This document shows, piece after piece, positions 7,372 through 16,950 of a stretch of 64,000 bases of DNA. Source of the DNA: Bryobacterales bacterium (lineage in GTDB: Bacteria > Acidobacteriota > Terriglobia > Bryobacterales > UBA6623); NCBI GenBank assembly GCA_022826925.1, contig JAJDTX010000186.1:43047-107046 (forward strand), written 5' to 3'. Numbering within the stretch: the first letter of the stretch is position 1; every line of letters begins with the position of its first letter. A program made the translations under genes and the position numbers. The notes beneath the pieces are model-generated. The model did not search any database. It worked only from the letters and a program-made list of their open reading frames with translations, and was not told the origin of the DNA.

Positions 7372-8733
7372 CTACCCGCTGGTGAGGCCTTCCAACTTGC
7401 CGGTGCTGTCGCCAAGCGCCTCGGTCGGCACGCCCACCATGTCGAGCATGGTCAGCAGCAAGTTGTTCATGGGCGTCTCGCGCGAGTAGCGCAGATGGCG
7501 GCCGCCGGGCAGCTGTCCGCCCGCTCCTCCAGCCAGGACCAGCGGCAGGTCGTGGTGAAGGTGCTGGTTGCCATCCGAGATCGAGCTGCCGTATAGCAGC
7601 ATCGAGTGGTCCAGCAGGCTGCCGTCGCCATCTTGGATCGACCGCATCTTGTCCAGCATGTAGCCGAACGTCTTGACGTGGTGCTTGTTGATCAAGATGA
7701 CCTTGGAGATCTTTTCCGCATCATGCGAGTGGTGCGTGACTGCGTGGTGCGCGTCCGGAACGCCAATGCTCGGATAGCTGCGCCAAGTGCCCTCGCGCCC
7801 CATCATGAAGGTCGACACGCGCGTCAGGTCGGCTTGGAAGGCCAGCACTTGCAAGTCGATCATCAGCTTGGCGTGCTCGTCGAAGCCGTCCGGGACACCG
7901 CCCGGCCGGTGGAAGGTGGGGAGCTGCCGGCCGCTCTGCGCCTCAGCCCGCTCGATGCGCCGCTCCAGGTCGCGGATCGCTTCGACGTACTCCTCCAGCT
8001 TGCGCCGGTCGTCCGCGCCGAGATCGGCCCGCAGGCGCGCCAGGTCTTCGCGGACGAAGTCCAGGATCGTGCGTTGCTCGCGCAGCTTGGAGAGCCGCTC
8101 GGCGGGGTCGGTGCTCTCGCCGTCGCCGAACAGTCGCTCGAACAGTCGCCTGGGGTTGTCTTCGACCGGGTTGGGCGTCGTGGGCGTGCGCCAGGAGAGC
8201 GTGTTGGTGTAGGCGCAGCTATAGCCGGAATCGCAGCCGCCGGCCACGCTCTGCTCCTCGATGCCGGTCTCCAAAGAGGCGATCTGCGTGTGCTCGCCCA
8301 GCGCGCGGGCGGCGATCTGGTCTGCGGAAACGCCGGCCCGAATGCCGACGCCCTCTGTCTTGATGGGCCGCGCTCCCGTGAGGAAGGTCGCGCCTGCCCG
8401 GGCGTGGTCGCCGGCGCCGTCCGGGCCGGGCCGGCCGTTGAGCTGGGCCAGCCCGCTGAGCACGGTTACGTGCTGGCGGAACGGCTCCAGCCCCGCGGTG
8501 ATCTGGCTGAACTCGAAGTCCCGACCCTCGCCCTTGGGTGTCCACTCGCCCTTGAGGTCCATGATGCCGTTCGGCACGTACACGAAGCCCATGCGCAAGG
8601 CGGGCGCGCTCGCGGCGATGCGGGATGCGCCGTGCGCCGGCACCATCGCGTCCATGAAGGGCAGGGCCACGGTCGCTCCCAAGCCACGCAGCACCGTGCG
8701 GCGCGATAGCGATTTGTTGGTCGCGAATGTCAT
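7372..8733 (-). CDS. DUF1552 family protein with Tat-type signal
   Basis: A 453-residue DUF1552 protein. The N terminus has a twin-arginine motif (SRRTVLRGLGATVALPFMDA), so export in folded form is predicted. Conserved DUF1552 blocks include MGFVYVPNGIMD, FLTGARP near residue 140, GYSCAYTNTLSWRTPTTP near 170, VEAIRDLERRIERAE, and SLLDHSMLLYGSSISDGNQH near 375. DUF1552 proteins are relatives of DUF1501 and the alkaline-phosphatase fold but no reaction is established. Its ATG overlaps the end of the DUF1592 gene by 4 bp (ATGA), so translation is coupled. Confidence 0.88.
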   Translation of the reverse strand: MTFATNKSLSRRTVLRGLGATVALPFMDAMVPAHGASRIAASAPALRMGFVYVPNGIMDLKGEWTPKGEGRDFEFSQITAGLEPFRQHVTVLSGLAQLNGRPGPDGAGDHARAGATFLTGARPIKTEGVGIRAGVSADQIAARALGEHTQIASLETGIEEQSVAGGCDSGYSCAYTNTLSWRTPTTPNPVEDNPRRLFERLFGDGESTDPAERLSKLREQRTILDFVREDLARLRADLGADDRRKLEEYVEAIRDLERRIERAEAQSGRQLPTFHRPGGVPDGFDEHAKLMIDLQVLAFQADLTRVSTFMMGREGTWRSYPSIGVPDAHHAVTHHSHDAEKISKVILINKHHVKTFGYMLDKMRSIQDGDGSLLDHSMLLYGSSISDGNQHLHHDLPLVLAGGAGGQLPGGRHLRYSRETPMNNLLLTMLDMVGVPTEALGDSTGKLEGLTSG

Positions 8734-11042
8734 TCAGCCCTCCTGCGCATCTGGAACGGCATGCTCTTAGTCACCGCCACGATGAGGTCGGCGAAGCGAT
8801 AGCTAGACGCTTCCCCCTCGCGGGCGACTGCTCGCACTATAGGCCTATCGTAATACTCCAAGCCCCTTCCTAGGGCGTACGTGAGCAGTTTTTCTACGAC
8901 AGTTCTCACGAAAGCGTCCTTCAACACCGTTGTGAACACCTGTTTTAGCTCCCCGGGACCGTTGAACCGGACGCCGCCTGGAAGTTCGCCCGAGGCGTCG
9001 ATCGGCACTTCGCCGTCCTTGTCGCGCCAGCGTCCGATCGCGTCGAAGTTCTCTAGGGCGAAACCGATCGGGTCCATCCTGACGTGACAGCTGGCGCAGG
9101 TCGGGCTCTGGCTGTGCAGCGTCATCAGTTCCCGCAGGGTGAGGTGCTCGCCCTCCGGAGCAGCCTCTTCGAGCTCGGGTATGTCCGGCGGGGGCGGGGG
9201 CGGGGGCATGCCGAAGAGGTTCTCCAGGACCCATTTGCCGCGGATCACCACAGAGGTGCGGTTCGGGTAGGAAGTGACCGCCAGCACGCTGGCTTGTCCG
9301 AGCAGGCCTCCGCGCCGCGCGTCCGTTAGGCCGACCCGGCGGAACTGTGGGCCCCGCACGCCGGTGAGGCCATAGTGTGCGGCCAGCCTCTCGTTCAGGA
9401 ACGTGTAGTCGGCGTCGAGCAGTTCGAATGCGCTTCGATTGCGCTTCAGGATGTCCGCGAAGAACAGTTCGGTCTCCCGCCGCATGGCAGAGCGCAGGTC
9501 CGCGTCGAATTCCGGAAACAGGATCTCGTCGGGCTTGACCTTCGCTACCTTGCGCAACTCCAGCCATTGCCCGGCGAAGTTCTCCACCAGCGCGCTTGCC
9601 CGCTGGTCGGCCAGCATTCGCCGGACCTGCCGCTCCAGCTCGCGCTCGTCGCGCAAGCGGCCCTGCTCGGCGGCCGCGAGGAGCTCCTCGTCAGGCAGGC
9701 TGCTCCACAGGAAGAACGAGAGCCGCGAGGCCAGCGCCGTGTCGCTGATCCGGAAGGGCTTGCCCGGCGCCGTGTCTTCGGGGTCGGGTTCGAGGCGGAA
9801 CAGAAAGCTGGGGGAGACGAGCAGCGCTCGGATGGCCCGCTCGATGCCGGATTCGAACCCTCCTTCCGCCTGCCCGAGCTCGTACATCGCCATCAGGGCC
9901 GCCACGTCTTGGTCGTCGACTGGCCGCCGGTAGGCTTGCCGCGCCAGCCTCGAGACGATTTCCTGGGCGCACGGCCGCGCCTCTTCCGCGCTCTCGGGCC
10001 GGCAGGTGAAGATCTTGCGGCGGCTGGCGGTATCGCCGGGGCCTTGCGGCTCGAACGGGCCTTCGATGGAGATCCAGCGGAGTTTGAAAGGCTGGGTTGC
10101 ATCTGGCAGCTGCAGCAGCTCCAAACGCCTGCCGTCCAAGCGGATGTCAAAGGGAGGATGTGGTCTTGCCGGCTCGCTGCTCCCGCTGGGCGCAGTGCGC
10201 TCCGCGCGCGAGGATTCGCCCAGGAATGCGAGCGCCAGCGTGCGCATCCCGGCCTGTACTGTCAGGCGGGTCTGGTAGTGCTCGTAGCTCGTCCGGCTGT
10301 CCCCTTGGTCCAAGGCCGCGGAGATAACGTACTCGCCCGTGAGAGGGAAGTAGTACCGCAAGGCGGTGCCGCGGCTGGAGCGCACTGGCAGGTCCAGCCT
10401 TGAAGAAGGAGCGTGGCCGGCATAGCGGAAGCCGGTCTCGCGATCCCGCACGAAGATGTCTTTCTGCGGCTTGGAGATTCCCGTTCCTACGGCCAGTCGG
10501 CTCACGTGGCGGGCGGCGAACATGTAGCGGTCCAGCAGAGCCGGCGACAGAGTCAGCACGTCCGCGATGTTGTCGAAGCCGTAGCCGGAATCGTCACCGG
10601 GCAGCATCGTCGTGAGATCGAGGTCTAGGTGCAGCAGGTCGCGAACCGCGTTGGAGTACTCGGCCCGGTTTAGCCGGTGTGCCGGCGGACGACCGGGATC
10701 AGGATTCGCGCGGGCGGCCTCGTCCAGCGCTTGCTCCAATCGGGCGACGAACTCCGAGCGCTCGGACTGTTCCGGGGCGGGCATGCCTGACGGCGGCATC
10801 TCGCCCGCCCCGACCTTGCGCAGGACCTTCTCCCAAAGCGCTGGATCCAGATCAGGCTGGGCAGGATCGAGCCCTTGCAGCGAAACGCCCGCTGTCCGTG
10901 CACCGTCGTCATGGCACGCGACGCAGTATTGGTCGACCAGAACCTGATCGGAGGCTGTGGCGGTCGCGAGCGGCGCGAGTCCAACAGCGCTGATCAGCGC
11001 CAGCAAAACGATCCTAGAGTGTGTCGGGGCCAACGAGATCAT
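8730..11042 (-). CDS. DUF1587/DUF1592-type planctomycete cytochrome c protein
   Basis: A 770-residue secreted protein. After a signal peptide (IVLLALISAVGLAPLATATA) comes a heme-binding CVACH motif (about residue 38), a DUF1587 block (HRLNRAEYSNAVRDLLHLD), DUF1595, DUF1592 (ASRLSFFLWSSLPDEELL), DUF1588 (GGLLGQASVLAVTSYPNRTS, with a seven-proline run) and a C-terminal DUF1585 domain. A second CASCH heme motif lies before the last domain. I start at ATG 11042; the longer open frame adds a non-signal extension. Such proteins are presumed periplasmic redox proteins co-encoded with DUF1552; substrate unknown. First gene of the three-gene operon. Confidence 0.87.
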   Translation of the reverse strand: MISLAPTHSRIVLLALISAVGLAPLATATASDQVLVDQYCVACHDDGARTAGVSLQGLDPAQPDLDPALWEKVLRKVGAGEMPPSGMPAPEQSERSEFVARLEQALDEAARANPDPGRPPAHRLNRAEYSNAVRDLLHLDLDLTTMLPGDDSGYGFDNIADVLTLSPALLDRYMFAARHVSRLAVGTGISKPQKDIFVRDRETGFRYAGHAPSSRLDLPVRSSRGTALRYYFPLTGEYVISAALDQGDSRTSYEHYQTRLTVQAGMRTLALAFLGESSRAERTAPSGSSEPARPHPPFDIRLDGRRLELLQLPDATQPFKLRWISIEGPFEPQGPGDTASRRKIFTCRPESAEEARPCAQEIVSRLARQAYRRPVDDQDVAALMAMYELGQAEGGFESGIERAIRALLVSPSFLFRLEPDPEDTAPGKPFRISDTALASRLSFFLWSSLPDEELLAAAEQGRLRDERELERQVRRMLADQRASALVENFAGQWLELRKVAKVKPDEILFPEFDADLRSAMRRETELFFADILKRNRSAFELLDADYTFLNERLAAHYGLTGVRGPQFRRVGLTDARRGGLLGQASVLAVTSYPNRTSVVIRGKWVLENLFGMPPPPPPPDIPELEEAAPEGEHLTLRELMTLHSQSPTCASCHVRMDPIGFALENFDAIGRWRDKDGEVPIDASGELPGGVRFNGPGELKQVFTTVLKDAFVRTVVEKLLTYALGRGLEYYDRPIVRAVAREGEASSYRFADLIVAVTKSMPFQMRRRAE

Positions 11043-11348
11043 CGTACCCGGAACGCTCCGCGATTGGAAATCTTGTACTTGAGCGAGGGTGACTTCTGCT
11101 TGTGAGCCACGGTGGTCAGCGTCCTGATCGATTGCACGCGGCAATCGCGAGCGCAGCGGCATGAATCCCTGTGCTCCTCAGAGTCTTACCTCGGACCGAG
11201 CCAAGACCCACGAAGGCTGGCAACGGGAGCGCCGCTCGGGAGAATTGTTCAGGACGATCCAGCAGACTCCAAATCTCTAGCGCTCGGGGTCCTACAAGTT
11301 CATCGAGGCGGACGGAGATTGCTGCGAGCAGGCGTTAGCCAAGTCGGT
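11043..11348. other. Intergenic region without recognisable gene
   Basis: Between the DUF1592 start and the end of the Uma2 gene I find no frame with family-like composition, no RNA gene and no strong hairpin. It should contain the promoter of the DUF1592-DUF1552-ankyrin operon near 11043-11110, but I see no clear -35/-10 pair. Confidence 0.4.
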
Positions 11349-12143
11349 TTACCCGGAGACCCGCAGTCTTGCCTCCAACTCAAGGATTCGTCGATCTGCC
11401 TCGTCCCGTTCGCGCTCGGCATTGGCGGCCCTGCACTCGGCGTTGCGCCGTGCCGCCGCCTCGGCCTCGGCCCAGCGCTGTGCCCGGTCGGCCCTCTGCT
11501 CCGCATCCCTGCGCGCTTGGCACTCCTCCGAATACGTCAGCAGGCTGCGCCCCAGTAGCGGATTCCGGAACCGCAGCAAATTGCCATCCGCCCGCAGGTC
11601 TAGCTCCAGCACCAAGCTCTGATGCCAACTCACGCCTTCATCCTGCCTCGTCTCGCGAACTCGTTCGTAGCTGGCGCCTTCTAGTCTCCAGCCCTCTAGC
11701 CCTTGAGGAATGCTGGTTCTATCCGGGTCGAACCGCCAAAACTCGGGCACTCCAATCCGCTCATACGTCGTCCGCTTGCTCGTTGGCTCTAGGCTGCTCG
11801 TCGCTGGCGGGACCACTTCGACCACAAACGACAGGACCGCACCGCCTTCCTCCCAGATCTTGTACGACTTGCGGTCACGCTTCTCCACTCCCAGCACGAC
11901 GAACACATCGGGCTCTAGCACCGCTTCCTTGTCGCCCCGGCGGTAGTACACGGCCATGCTCCCCGCCACGTAGGTGTGTGGCCGATGCTCAAAATGGCCC
12001 TGCAACTGGTTGCGCATTGCCACTATCGCATTCGCATGGTCGTCGCCCTCCATGAGGACCCGACCATCCGAGTAGGGATACCCGTCAGAGTCCACGAGGA
12101 CAGCGCGGGACTCGGGAGGCAAGGGCGCAGTGGTGTCGGTCAT
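11349..12143 (-). CDS. Uma2 family (DUF820) nuclease-like protein with coiled-coil tail
   Basis: A 264-residue protein of the Uma2/DUF820 family, whose core is a PD-(D/E)XK restriction-endonuclease-like fold. The core shows YVAGSMAVYYRRGDK, LEPDVFVVLG (active-site Asp region, near residue 75) and VLSFVVEVVPPATSS (active-site Glu region, near 105). The last 70 residues (from ECQARRDAEQR) are charged and heptad-like, predicted to be a coiled coil; this tail is common in Uma2 proteins. The start at ATG 12143 (MTDTTAPLPP) removes an unsupported extension. The biological role of Uma2 proteins is not established; they are abundant in genomes with many mobile or accessory genes. Confidence 0.8.
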   Translation of the reverse strand: MTDTTAPLPPESRAVLVDSDGYPYSDGRVLMEGDDHANAIVAMRNQLQGHFEHRPHTYVAGSMAVYYRRGDKEAVLEPDVFVVLGVEKRDRKSYKIWEEGGAVLSFVVEVVPPATSSLEPTSKRTTYERIGVPEFWRFDPDRTSIPQGLEGWRLEGASYERVRETRQDEGVSWHQSLVLELDLRADGNLLRFRNPLLGRSLLTYSEECQARRDAEQRADRAQRWAEAEAAARRNAECRAANAERERDEADRRILELEARLRVSG

Positions 12144-12504
12144 GGGCTGATAATAGCAACGGGGACTTTCTTCGAAAGCGGCTGACCGCGCAGGCTGAGT
12201 TTGCTGTGAGCGCCGCTGATCGCGACGCCCGCGGCTTCGTCGATGCCGACCAACGCCTTCCAATCCCAGCAGATGTCCTCAGCCCGGTCGTCGCAATCCA
12301 GAATCGGGCACGTTTGACGTCCGAGCAAGTCACCGAGCGGGGAGACTCCAAGCCAAGGGCCGATTGGGACTTCCTTCGTTCGCTATGGGATGCAGATCAC
12401 AAGCACACCCGTGATAAGGAAGTGGATCGCGACTGGTCGATTTCTCGTTGGCTCTGATTTTCCAAGGGTGCGACTGGGTAAAGCAAATCTCGTACCCTTT
12501 ATCC
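12144..12504. other. Intergenic region between divergent genes
   Basis: Holds the promoters for the Uma2 gene (minus) and the beta-propeller gene (plus). An open minus-strand frame at 12140-12328 (LGRQTCPILDCDDRAEDIC and onward) has a plausible composition, but I do not recognise it, it has no ribosome-binding site, and I do not call it as a gene. Confidence 0.35.
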
Positions 12505-13911
12505 ATGCAGGTTGGCAAGCTGCTGCTGGTCGCACTCCTCGGTGCGAGCGTCGTGCAGGCCTCTGATTGGGCTAGGTTCCGCGGCCCCAATGGCAGCGGG
12601 GTTGCCGAGACCGGCCGCTTGCCTGTTGTCTTCGGACCCGGTACCAACTCCCAATGGGACGTCACCGTTCCGCCGGGCAAGTCCTCTGCGGTCTTGTCCG
12701 CGGATCGGCTCTACCTCACGGCGGCCGAAGACGGCGAGTTGCTGACGCTCGCCTTCGACCGCGCGACTGGCAGGGAGCTGTGGCGGCGCGCGGCCCCGTC
12801 ACGGCGCGTGGAGAGGATGAACCGCCTCAACCACGAGGCTTCGTCTACGCCTGTCACGGATGGCACGAACGTCTATGTCTTCTTCGGCGGCTACGGGATG
12901 CTCGCCTACGGCCCCGATGGGGACCAGCTGTGGGCTCTGCCTCTGGGACCGTTCACCAACTATCACGGCATGGCGGCTTCTCCGATCTTGGCCGATGGCA
13001 AGCTCATCATGGTCTGCGACCAAGATCTGGAGGCCTAGGTTATTGCCGTCGATCCGGCCAACGGCGAGATCCTCTGGAAGCGGGAGCGTCCCGATTTCGT
13101 GCATAGTTTTTCGACGCCGGCCGTTTACGACTGGGGCGCGGGCGGCCTGGAGATCATCGTGCCGGGCTCGTACCGCATGACCGGCTACGCTCCGGACGGC
13201 AGCGAGCTTTGGCGCGTCGACGGCCTGACCTACCAGGTGAAGTCCATTCCGGTGCTGGCCGGCGATCGGCTCTTTTTCAACGGCTGGGCGCCGGGCGGCG
13301 AGCCGGCCGTGCGCTTGGAACTGCCGCCGTTCGGGGAAATGAGCGAGCGCTTCGATGCCAACGGTGACGCCGAGCTGGACAAGGAGGAGATCCCCGCGAA
13401 TTGGCTGCCGGACAATTGGGCGATGCACGATCGGAACAAGAACGGGATGCTCAACGCGCGCGACTGGGCGCACTATCGCGCCCGGCGCGTGTCTGAGAAC
13501 TCTTGCATGGCCATCCGGCTCGGCGGCCGCGGCAATGTCACAGGGTCCCACCGCTTGTGGCGATACCAGAAGTCTCTGCCCGACGTGGCATCCCCCCTCC
13601 TGTACGAGAAGGTTCTCTACTTGGTCCGCAACGGAGGGATCGTGACCGCGCTCGAACCAGCTTCCGGGGCCGTGCTCAAGCAAGGGCGGCTCTCCGACGC
13701 GATCGACTCCTACTACGCCTCGCCGGTTGCGGGCGATGGCAAGATCTACATGCTCAGCGAGACCGGCAAGGCGGTCGTGTTGGAGGCCGGCTCGGATTGG
13801 ACCGTGTTGCAAACCAACGATCTCGGAGAAGAGGTCTACGCCACGCCCGCCATCGGAGGCGACTGCTTGTACGTCCGCACGGCCAGCAAGCTGTATTGCT
13901 TCGGCGAATAG
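12505..13911 (+). pseudogene. PQQ-like beta-propeller protein interrupted by an in-frame TAG
   Basis: Secreted outer-membrane-assembly/quinoprotein-like beta-propeller: signal peptide (KLLLVALLGASVVQA), then SDWARFRGPNGSGVA, the usual opening of these acidobacterial and planctomycetal propellers, and repeated WD-like PQQ blades (RATGRELWRRAAP, PANGEILWKRERP, PASGAVLKQGRL). An EF-hand-like insert (DANGDAELDKEEIP, then DRNKNGMLNARDW) lies near 13355-13470. A single TAG at 13036-13038 stops translation after about 177 residues; the frame then continues open without a shift to 13911 and homology resumes at once (VIAVDPANGEILW). Probably a Tyr codon (TAC/TAT) changed to TAG, either as a real nonsense mutation or a base-call error. 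The downstream sulfatase and DUF1501 genes are in the same direction. Confidence 0.8.
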
Positions 13912-13949
13912 AATCGCAGTTGTCTCTCTGCCAGCGCGGCTTCTGCCGA

Positions 13950-13955
13950 TAGAAT
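13950..13955 (+). promoter_or_regulatory. Possible -10 element (TAGAAT) before the sulfatase gene
   Basis: TAGAAT ends 10 bases before the ATG at 13966, which would give a transcript start only a few bases from the start codon. There is no clear -35 element. Confidence 0.25.
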
Positions 13956-13965
13956 CTGAGAACAC

Positions 13966-15414
13966 ATGACGGACTCAACCAGGCGCAACTTCTTGCTCGG
14001 CTCGATAGCGTTGGGCCCGCTCGCCGCCTGTGGAGGCGGCGAGCGCCGCGACGCCGGCGCGAAGGCACCGAACATCATCCTTTGCATGGCGGACGACCAG
14101 GGCTGGGGTGACACCGGCTACAACGGCCACCCGTACCTCAAGACGCCGCATCTCGACGCGATGAGCCGGGCCGGGCTCCGTTTCGACCGCTTCTACTCCG
14201 GCGCGCCGGTCTGCTCGCCCACCAGGGGCAGCGCGCTGACGGGCAGGCATCCGTATCGCTACGGCGTGCCCACGGCCAATGCTGGCCACATCCGGGCCGG
14301 AGAGGTCACGTTGGCGGAATTGCTGAAGGCCCAAGGCTACACCACCGGGCACTTCGGCAAGTGGCATCTGGGCACCCTGACCAACGACCAAGAGGACGGC
14401 CGGCGGGGAGGGCGGCGACCCGAACACTACGCTCCGCCGTGGGAGCACGGGTTCGACCAGTCGTTTTCCGCCGAGGTGCAGATGCCGACCTGGGATCCCA
14501 TGGAGAATCAGGCGTTTGCGTCGAAATACTGGACGGCGGAAGGGGAGTACGCCACCGAGAACCTGTCCGGGGACGATTCGCGCGTCATCATGGACCGGGC
14601 CATTCCCTTCATTCAGCAGGCTGTGGCCGCGCAGACTCCTTTCTTCGCCGTGATCTGGTTCCATGCCCCCCACCGCCCGGTAGTGGCCGGACCGCGGCAC
14701 AGGGAGATGTATGCGGGATTCAGCGAAGGTGAGCAGCACTACTACGGCTGCATCACCGCGCTCGACGAGCAGGTCGGCAGGCTCCGCGCCGAACTCCGGA
14801 CGTTGGGCGTTGCGGACGACACGATGCTTTGGTACTGCAGCGACAACGGCCCCGAAGGGCGCACGTCACACAGCAGCACCGATCGGGGCTCGAGCGGAGG
14901 GTTGCGCGGGCGCAAGCGGAGCTTGTTCGAAGGCGGAGTCCGGGTTCCGGGCATTCTCGAGTGGCCGCGGCACGTCGAAGCCGGGCGTGTCTCGGACATG
15001 CCCGCGTCCACCTGCGACTACTTTCCCACCATCGCCGCGGCGCTCGGGCTAGACGTTTCGGAAGATGGGCGCCCGATCGATGGAGTGAGCCTGCTCCCCT
15101 TGATCGACGGCGACATGCAGCAGCGGGGGCGTCCGATCGCGTTTCAGTGTCCTGACGCAGGAGAGCGCGGCCAGAGCGCCCGCCTAGGCTCGCCGGACCA
15201 CGCGCTGATCGGCGATCGTTACAAGCTGCTGAGCTTTCTCGACGAACAGCGAAGCGGCGAGGACATGCTGTTCGACATCGCCCTGGACCCCGGGGAGCGG
15301 CACGACTTGGCCGGGGAACTGCCTGAGGTGGCGGCCGAGATGCGGCAGTACCTGCTGGAATGGGACGCGTCTTGCGCGCGAAGCGACGCGGGAGCGGACT
15401 ATCCCAGCGGCTGA
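13966..15414 (+). CDS. Sulfatase, Tat-exported predicted lipoprotein
   Basis: Type I sulfatase of 482 residues. The active-site signature CSPTRGSALTGR starts at Cys83, the residue that must be converted to formylglycine; the metal-binding MADDQGWGDTG lies at 41-51 and FGKWHLG near 128. The N terminus combines a twin-arginine motif (STRRNFLLGS) with a lipobox (LAAC, Cys22), so it is likely exported folded and lipid-anchored. Sulfatases remove sulfate esters from glycans or other compounds. It lies between the broken propeller gene and a DUF1501 gene, all plus strand. The closest SUMF1-like gene in the window lacks the catalytic cysteines of a formylglycine-generating enzyme, so maturation must depend on a gene elsewhere. 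Confidence 0.92.
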   Translation: MTDSTRRNFLLGSIALGPLAACGGGERRDAGAKAPNIILCMADDQGWGDTGYNGHPYLKTPHLDAMSRAGLRFDRFYSGAPVCSPTRGSALTGRHPYRYGVPTANAGHIRAGEVTLAELLKAQGYTTGHFGKWHLGTLTNDQEDGRRGGRRPEHYAPPWEHGFDQSFSAEVQMPTWDPMENQAFASKYWTAEGEYATENLSGDDSRVIMDRAIPFIQQAVAAQTPFFAVIWFHAPHRPVVAGPRHREMYAGFSEGEQHYYGCITALDEQVGRLRAELRTLGVADDTMLWYCSDNGPEGRTSHSSTDRGSSGGLRGRKRSLFEGGVRVPGILEWPRHVEAGRVSDMPASTCDYFPTIAAALGLDVSEDGRPIDGVSLLPLIDGDMQQRGRPIAFQCPDAGERGQSARLGSPDHALIGDRYKLLSFLDEQRSGEDMLFDIALDPGERHDLAGELPEVAAEMRQYLLEWDASCARSDAGADYPSG

Positions 15415-15468
15415 GCGAAGTTGCGCGGCGCGCTCGGCAGGCCGGGCTTGAGCGCTCGCCGCGACATG

Positions 15469-15474
15469 TAGAAT
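15469..15474 (+). promoter_or_regulatory. Possible -10 element (TAGAAT) before the DUF1501 gene
   Basis: TAGAAT ends 9 bases before the GTG start at 15484. A weak TTGAGC (15448-15453) lies 15 bases upstream of it. Confidence 0.25.
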
Positions 15475-15483
15475 GGAACCGCT

Positions 15484-16917
15484 GTGAAAGCGAAACAGCC
15501 CATTGCGGCGACGCTCCAACGCCGCGATTTCCTGCGCAGTGCAGCCGGCGGAGTCGGCGTCGCCGCGCTGGCCGAGCTCTTGGCGGCCGATGGGCTGACC
15601 GCGGCCGGTCCTCTGGCTCCGCGGGCCCCGCACTTCGCGCCGAGGGCGAAGAACGTCATCTTCATGTTCATGGAGGGCGGCCCCAGCCAGTACGAGCTCT
15701 TCGACCCCAAGCCTGCGTTGCAGCGCTGGGACGGCCAGTCGCTGCCGGAATCGATCACCAAGGACCTCACTCTCGCCTTCATCAAGCCCACCGCCAAGGT
15801 GATGGCCAGCCGGTACAAGTTCGAGCCGCGCGGCCGGTCTGGCATGGAACTCTCTGAACTTGCGCCGCACCTCGGCTCGGTGGCGGACGACATCTGTCTC
15901 ATCCGCTCGATGCACGGAGACGCCTTCAACCACCACCCGGGCCAGCTCCTGCTGTTCACCGGAGCGACGATACCTGGCCGCCCGACACTGGGGTCATGGC
16001 TGCTTTACGGCTTGGGCAGCGAATCGAAGAACCTGCCCGGTTTCGTCGTCTTGACCTCGGGCAAGGGCACTTCCGGAGGCACGACGAACTTCTCTTCGGG
16101 ATTCATGCCGTCCCACTATCAGGGCACGCTGTTCCGCAATCAAGGCGATCCGATCCTATACCTCACCAATCCTCCGGGCGTGACGCCGGAGATCCAGCGC
16201 GAGACCATCGGCTTCGTCAACGACATGAACCGCATGCGCTACGAGCGGACCGGGGACGAGGAGATCGCCTCGCGCATCAATGCCTACGAACTCGCCTTCA
16301 GGATGCAGACCGAGGCTCCGGACCTGGTGGACCTCTCGGACGAGTCCCCGGAGACCATCGCGATGTACGGCATCGAGAGCGACAACGAGCATCGCCGCCA
16401 GTATGCGACGAACTGCTTGCTGGCGCGCAGGCTGGTCGAGCGCGGGGTCCGCACCGTGCTGATGATGGACGCGTCTTGGGACGATCACACCTATCTCAAC
16501 CAGAAGCTGCCCAAGCGCATGCAGGAAACGGACCAGCCGACCGCTGCTCTCCTCAAGGACCTCAAGCGCCTCGGCCTGCTGGACGAGACCCTGGTCGTGT
16601 GGGGCGGGGAGTTCGGGCGCACGCCGATGGTCGAGATTCGCAAGCCCGAGGAAGCAGCCAACGCCGGGCGCGACCACCAGCCGACAGCCTACTCGATGTG
16701 GATGGCGGGGGGCGGTGTCAAGCCAGGCTACGTGCATGGCGCAACCGACGAGTTGTGCCTCAACATCACGGCAGATCCGGTCCATGTGCATGACCTGCAG
16801 GCGACCATCCTGCACCTGATGGGCTTCGATCACGAGAAATTCACGTACAGGTTCATGGGACGGGACTTCCGCCTGACGGATGTGAGCGGCAGCGTCCAGC
16901 ACGGGTTGCTGGCATAG
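15484..16917 (+). CDS. DUF1501 family protein with Tat-type signal
   Basis: A 477-residue DUF1501 protein. The Tat motif is LQRRDFLRSAAGG, followed by the family block KNVIFMFMEGGPSQYELFDP near residue 60, a metal-site-like histidine segment FNHHPGQLLLFTG near 145, VVWGGEFGRTPM near 375, and a C-terminal ILHLMGFDHEKFTYR. DUF1501 belongs to the alkaline-phosphatase/sulfatase-like fold, is exported, and usually pairs with a DUF1549/DUF1553 cytochrome; here its immediate neighbour is a sulfatase and the DUF1549 partner is absent. The start is GTG. Reaction unknown. Confidence 0.88.
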   Translation: MKAKQPIAATLQRRDFLRSAAGGVGVAALAELLAADGLTAAGPLAPRAPHFAPRAKNVIFMFMEGGPSQYELFDPKPALQRWDGQSLPESITKDLTLAFIKPTAKVMASRYKFEPRGRSGMELSELAPHLGSVADDICLIRSMHGDAFNHHPGQLLLFTGATIPGRPTLGSWLLYGLGSESKNLPGFVVLTSGKGTSGGTTNFSSGFMPSHYQGTLFRNQGDPILYLTNPPGVTPEIQRETIGFVNDMNRMRYERTGDEEIASRINAYELAFRMQTEAPDLVDLSDESPETIAMYGIESDNEHRRQYATNCLLARRLVERGVRTVLMMDASWDDHTYLNQKLPKRMQETDQPTAALLKDLKRLGLLDETLVVWGGEFGRTPMVEIRKPEEAANAGRDHQPTAYSMWMAGGGVKPGYVHGATDELCLNITADPVHVHDLQATILHLMGFDHEKFTYRFMGRDFRLTDVSGSVQHGLLA

Positions 16918-16950
16918 CCAAGGACTCGCCGCAGTCGCTAGCGGCCGGTA

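Noticed and set aside
9187..9210. G-run cluster as a possible quadruplex or regulatory element
   Set aside because: On the coding strand it simply encodes the seven-proline stretch that is typical of DUF1588 proteins.
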